Source: UBA5209 sp034002865 (GTDB lineage: Bacteria; Patescibacteriota; Dojkabacteria; SC72). From it: 55,557 nucleotides of DNA. Below, piece after piece: positions 51,854 to 55,557 of this stretch; position 1 is the first letter of the stretch; each line of letters starts with the position of its first letter. The notes beneath the pieces are model-generated. The model worked only from the letters and a program-made list of their open reading frames with translations, ran no database searches and had not been told where the DNA came from. The DNA lies in NCBI GenBank assembly GCA_034002865.1, contig JAVEZR010000003.1, positions 1-55,557 on the forward strand. Direction: 5' to 3'. A program made the position numbers and the translations under genes.

Positions 51854-52799
51854 AGAAGATATCTTTTAATTTAAATTTTTTAACAAAAACAGTAATTACT
51901 ATTAGTAAGAGTAGAAGTAGTAAGAAGAGAATACCTCTATCTAAGAAAGCTAACTGCATAATTTGATCTTGACTTAGTCCTATGGACTCTGAAGTAAAAA
52001 GAAAGATTGCTTCTCTTAGACCAAGAGAGCCGGGAGTGATACTTACTAGAAGAGATACTCCTGATAGGCAGGTATATAACACTATATCTAAGATATTGAT
52101 ATCTATCTTTAATGAAAGAAACTCTACATAGAAGATTACTCCGTTGATTAAGATATTACCCATGGTTAAGAGAAGGAGAGAGAGGAAAAGCTTCTTTCTT
52201 TTTACAATCATATCCCATGAAGTTAGAAACTTATTAAATACTTTTACCCCTTTATTAATATACTTTAATCCCTTACCCTCTCTTGTAGGTATTTTCTTTC
52301 TAAAAAGTATTACAAAGAGTGTACCTAATAGAAGTACAATGAAGAAAACAGTTATTACAGGATAGAAGATAGAGAGTGAGAGATATTTAAAAAGTAGTAC
52401 AAGAAGAGCTAGTATGGAATTTAAAAGAAAGAGTAGTATGTAGTATGCATATAAAGTGGAGAGGAATTTAGAGTACTCAAACTGGTACTTATTCTTTAAG
52501 TATGTAGCTCTAAATATTGCACCAGCTCTCATAGGGAGTAGGTAGTTACCTATTCTTGATACTGTAGATAGGTAGTATGCCTCTTTTAAATCTATATGCT
52601 TATCAAAGATATCTAACGTTACTTTTATAAATATACCTTCTAGAAGAAAGAGAAGAAGGAAGAGAGCCATAATGATGAGTAGAAATATAGGGGAGATATC
52701 TTTTAATATGATTAATATCTGAGGATTACTGTATAGGTATATTCCAAAGAGTAGTAAGACTGTAATTGTAAGTGTAATAGAGAGAATGTTTTTCTTCAT
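51831..52799 (-). CDS. LPG-synthase-TM / UPF0104-like membrane protein
   Basis: 322 residues, about eight membrane helices. The segments RIGNYLLPMRAGAIFRA and ITPGSLGLREAIFLF are hallmarks of the lysylphosphatidylglycerol synthase transmembrane (UPF0104) family. The aminoacyl-transfer domain is absent, so it is a stand-alone flippase-like unit. It overlaps the GT-C-like gene. Confidence 0.85.
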   Translation of the reverse strand: MKKNILSITLTITVLLLFGIYLYSNPQILIILKDISPIFLLIIMALFLLLFLLEGIFIKVTLDIFDKHIDLKEAYYLSTVSRIGNYLLPMRAGAIFRATYLKNKYQFEYSKFLSTLYAYYILLFLLNSILALLVLLFKYLSLSIFYPVITVFFIVLLLGTLFVILFRKKIPTREGKGLKYINKGVKVFNKFLTSWDMIVKRKKLFLSLLLLTMGNILINGVIFYVEFLSLKIDINILDIVLYTCLSGVSLLVSITPGSLGLREAIFLFTSESIGLSQDQIMQLAFLDRGILFLLLLLLLIVITVFVKKFKLKDIFFVKEKSQ

Positions 52800-52846
52800 A
52801 TCGTTATTGAAATTTCTTATCTTTGTATTATACCAAATGAAAGAGA

Positions 52847-53866
52847 TTACCTAGTATCTACTCTTTCATATACCATCTGTGACATGTCCTTTAATACAAC
52901 TTGCAGAGAGTCAAAGTTAGCCCCCTTTGTCATTACACACAGTATATACGGTTTACTAGGATGATATACAATCCCACAATCATGTAACTGTTTTCTTGCT
53001 AAAGTGTAATCATTTAGATTCTCTCTTTCTCCAAACTTATTCGCAATCTTTACTCCACTTGGTATCCCTGATGCTAATCCTGCATCGTACTCTGTAGTAG
53101 AGAGAAGCTTTAGTGCTTTCTCAGACATATCTTTATTTATGTATGATGCATTATAGAGAATTCTAAAGAAAGAGGCGTACTCCTTAACAGTCATTATATC
53201 TGTTGGATCTCCTTCATACGGGTTTGGAAGTCCTAACTCAGAATATATGCCTATTAACTGTTCGTATGAGATATTATTTAGTATTGCTGATAAAGAATCA
53301 TTATCCGAATATCTTATAACTCTATCTACTAATTCCTCAATCGTATACTCTTTCCCTTCCTCTAAGTGCTGTTTAGGGTCTATATTCTGAGTCACCCCTA
53401 TATCTTCCCTCTTAAACTGTATTTTAGTAGTAAGAAAGTTAGGATCACTTTCAGATATTTTGTAAATAGCAATCATAACTGGAAGCTTTAGTAAGCTTGC
53501 AGGAGCAAATTTCTCATTTTCATTTACCCCTATCCATGCTCCAGAGTTTAAATCTTTGTAATATACAGAAATATGAGTAACATTGTTTTTTGCATACTCC
53601 CCAGTTTTCTCATCTATATATCTTTCTAATTCATTTTCAAGTTTTACAATCTCACCCACCTTAGCAGATTGTACACTCTCAAAATCAATTAATGGATTAA
53701 TATATTCATATCCTTCTAATCTACTTTGGTTAAAAGAGTTACTATCTTCTGGTTGAGAAAAGGAGTTAAAAAAGAGACCTAGAAAGAACCCTAAGGAGAA
53801 AATGAGTAACAGAGTTAAGTAGTGGGAAATATTTTTATTTTTTCTCTTCTCTTTCTTCTTATTCAT
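52847..53866 (-). CDS. Class A beta-lactamase-fold serine hydrolase
   Basis: 339 residues. A lysine-rich start and a membrane helix (about 14-34) lead to a beta-lactamase2-type domain: SLLK (SxxK nucleophile) near residue 128, SDN in IRYSDNDS, and KFGE in place of KTG. It may be a peptidoglycan carboxypeptidase or a beta-lactamase; the altered third motif means antibiotic hydrolysis should not be assumed. Confidence 0.82.
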   Translation of the reverse strand: MNKKKEKRKNKNISHYLTLLLIFSLGFFLGLFFNSFSQPEDSNSFNQSRLEGYEYINPLIDFESVQSAKVGEIVKLENELERYIDEKTGEYAKNNVTHISVYYKDLNSGAWIGVNENEKFAPASLLKLPVMIAIYKISESDPNFLTTKIQFKREDIGVTQNIDPKQHLEEGKEYTIEELVDRVIRYSDNDSLSAILNNISYEQLIGIYSELGLPNPYEGDPTDIMTVKEYASFFRILYNASYINKDMSEKALKLLSTTEYDAGLASGIPSGVKIANKFGERENLNDYTLARKQLHDCGIVYHPSKPYILCVMTKGANFDSLQVVLKDMSQMVYERVDTR

Positions 53867-53930
53867 ATCCTATTAATTCTATCTCTAAAGGATTAATTGT
53901 CAATGAGAATGAAGAGAAAATATTCTCTCT

Positions 53931-55205
53931 TTAGATATTAAATGGTAACTGTACTCCCTTACTAAAACCGTTGTCTTTTGTAAAATTCTTTATAGGGAAT
54001 GTAGGTAGTGTATATGGTGTTTTACTACTGTCTATTTTATGTTTAAGCTTATCTTTATATTCAAGGTAGAAGGTACTAATGTTGTTTAAATACAGAATAA
54101 CTTGCTCAATATCTCTCTTACTCCTTATACCCAGTGTATCTAAATTGATATCTATTTTCTCCTGTGTTACTGGATTTACATAGGAGAATTCTACATAGTT
54201 ATTGTATGACTCCAATACGCTTGCTAATTGAGTAGAGAACATTGATTCTATGAATTTCTTGTTTGCATTCTTACCTTGGAAGTGGGGTAAAGTAAGATCA
54301 TGTTTCTCATGAGCTATCTCCCATAGATCTGGTGCAAACTTAATATCTTTTACCCTATCCTTTAGATTAAGTAGTACTGAGTTAAGCATTAGAAATATTT
54401 GTATCTTTTCTTTAAATTCTGGTTGTTTAAATTGACTGCCTGTTTTGTAATCAACAATCTTGATAGGGGTATTAGGGAAATCTCTAGGAATACATATTTC
54501 ATCTATGACTGTTGGTATTAAGAGATTAGAATCATGAAAATATATATTTAAGATTAGAGGTGTTTCATTTAATATGTATGTTTTTTCAGGATTAAGATTC
54601 TCAGGAGCTGCTTTATGGAAACTCTTTTTAAAAAGAGAGATATCCTCTAGAGGTATTACTCCACTTTCCCATATCTCTTTAATCTCAGATGGAGATACAG
54701 TGTAGTTTTTATGCTTACTGGGTGTAAAATCTTGTCCATTCATTCTCCACTCATTCCAATACTTTTGTGAACTATCTAAGATATTATCATTAAAAGTGCA
54801 ATCAGAAAGATTTAATACTTTCAGAAGAGAGCTACTGTACTCTATCTTCTTCTGTAAAAAGGTATACCTAAAATCATCGATATTAGGTACTCTGTTGTAA
54901 TATGCTGCCCTATGAAAGAGTAGGGTAAAGTACTGTAAAGAGTGCATCTGTGTTCCATATATTGAAGACTTTGCATTTTCAAGTATATCCTCCCTCTCCT
55001 TATACTCACCTATATCTTGAAAGAACTCTCTTTCACTCTTAGATTTCTTATACTGTGTATGCAGTGTAGAGAGAGTCTCTATCTGTGAGAGGTTTAATCT
55101 TGAACCATTGGATGGTTCTTTCCTTCTCCTCTCTTTGTGCTCTACCTCTTGCGATGGTACATATTCAGGTAGTAAAGGCTCCTGTAGGAGTGTGGGGTTA
55201 GACAT
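53931..55205 (-). CDS. Possible RecB-like PD-(D/E)XK nuclease
   Basis: 424 residues. The region about 225-290 contains TVIDEICIP, IKIVDYKTGS and KIQIFLML, matching the D, D-x-K and Q positions of the RecB/Cas4 nuclease family. The rest is mostly helical and unrecognised. The ATG at 55205 is preferred; an ATG at 55241 would add an unlikely hydrophobic leader. There are no helicase or cas genes nearby. Confidence 0.68.
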   Translation of the reverse strand: MSNPTLLQEPLLPEYVPSQEVEHKERRRKEPSNGSRLNLSQIETLSTLHTQYKKSKSEREFFQDIGEYKEREDILENAKSSIYGTQMHSLQYFTLLFHRAAYYNRVPNIDDFRYTFLQKKIEYSSSLLKVLNLSDCTFNDNILDSSQKYWNEWRMNGQDFTPSKHKNYTVSPSEIKEIWESGVIPLEDISLFKKSFHKAAPENLNPEKTYILNETPLILNIYFHDSNLLIPTVIDEICIPRDFPNTPIKIVDYKTGSQFKQPEFKEKIQIFLMLNSVLLNLKDRVKDIKFAPDLWEIAHEKHDLTLPHFQGKNANKKFIESMFSTQLASVLESYNNYVEFSYVNPVTQEKIDINLDTLGIRSKRDIEQVILYLNNISTFYLEYKDKLKHKIDSSKTPYTLPTFPIKNFTKDNGFSKGVQLPFNI

Positions 55206-55335
55206 ATAGTAAAGTATATAGGTAGAAGAGAGAAGGGTCAATTTAAAAGATTTTGTAGTTTAATGTATATACATTAAGTTATTACAAGTTCTAATATCTT
55301 GACCCTTTTGCACTGAAATATATTTCAAAAAGTAT

Positions 55336-55557
55336 TTACCAATACTCTACCCAATCTTCCCAAGATGGAAATTCTAAGATGAATCCTATAAAGATCATCA
55401 ATAGAAAGCAAACAACTGTTGCAACTCTTGTGAAGAGATCTCCTGACCATGTTGTTGGTCCAAATAGGATATTCACCATTAATAAGAACAGTAATATTGC
55501 AGAGAATAGCTTGGAAGTAATAGAGAAAGCCTTATTTCTATCCTTCTTAAATCTGAA
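55336..55557 (-). CDS. C-terminal end of a membrane protein (partial)
   Basis: The frame is open to the right edge and ends at TAA (55336-55338); 73 residues are visible. Two hydrophobic helices (LFSAILLFLLMVNILFG and TVVCFLLMIFIGFILEF) are separated by a short loop, and the tail ends in WEDWVEYW. The frame has no start codon in the window because its 5' part lies beyond it. Family not recognised. Confidence 0.65.
   Translation of the reverse strand, partial: FRFKKDRNKAFSITSKLFSAILLFLLMVNILFGPTTWSGDLFTRVATVVCFLLMIFIGFILEFPSWEDWVEYW

Noticed and set aside
1..55557. UGA recoding to glycine, as in Gracilibacteria and SR1
   Set aside because: TGA ends genes at expected lengths (for example the HD gene at 3482-3484) and does not interrupt conserved proteins such as RecA or TsaD.
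1..55557. CRISPR array, prophage or insertion sequence
   Set aside because: No regularly spaced short repeats, Cas, transposase, integrase or phage structural genes were seen in the window.

Overview
The window is an A+T-rich bacterial segment using the standard code (TGA works as a stop, for example at 3482-3484). Short genes, reduced informational enzymes, archaeal-type AspRS and IleS, an extended GluRS beside tRNA-Gln, many unrecognised envelope proteins and the lack of biosynthetic operons suggest a Candidate Phyla Radiation (Patescibacteria) genome. This is an inference from gene content. Superoxide reductase points to an anaerobic or microaerophilic life. One 100-N scaffold gap lies at 48328-48427.

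Layout. 1-3815: the tail of a surface protein, then single genes (a 57-aa ORF, an ABC exporter, an HD protein) separated by degenerate copies of the 3' end of tRNA-Asp, three of them joined to a conserved ~155-bp non-coding body; the intact tRNA-Asp closes the array. 3897-7331: GGDEF protein, thioredoxin, a TsaC-TsaE fusion and tsaD. 7362-7546: a probable structured RNA with a tRNA-like fold plus a long hairpin. 7552-15393: a three-gene surface-protein operon. 15482-17573: enolase, an unknown gene, tRNA-Leu and tRNA-Val. 17574-19591: a second array, where genes (unknown, ASCH, UDG-like, deoxyribosyltransferase-like) are separated by copies of the tRNA-Val 3' end. 19733-24283: MscL, flippase, RmuC, membrane protein, amidohydrolase-like protein. 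24367-33435: recA-recX-recJ, T-box-aspS, carboxypeptidase, unknown membrane protein, gltX, tRNA-Gln. 33512-37798: copper operon with CsoR and a palindromic operator. 37947-41215: PspC/LiaF-like envelope stress genes, ung, an unknown gene. 41221-45970: T-box-ileS, CarD-like regulator, YvcK. 45941-55557: envelope and surface genes (FkbM methyltransferase, lysozyme-like protein, CapA-like protein, membrane proteins, beta-lactamase-fold protein), desulfoferrodoxin and two possible PD-(D/E)XK proteins.

The most unusual signal is the pair of tRNA-anchored gene arrays. In both, small units of one gene, several with its own -10 box just upstream of the start codon, are delimited by direct repeats of the T-arm/acceptor/CCA end of the neighbouring tRNA gene. 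No recombinase is visible in the window. This looks like repeated site-specific insertion of single-gene cassettes at tRNA 3' ends, comparable in logic to integron cassettes but with a tRNA end as the joining site. That mechanism is inference; the repeats themselves are directly visible.
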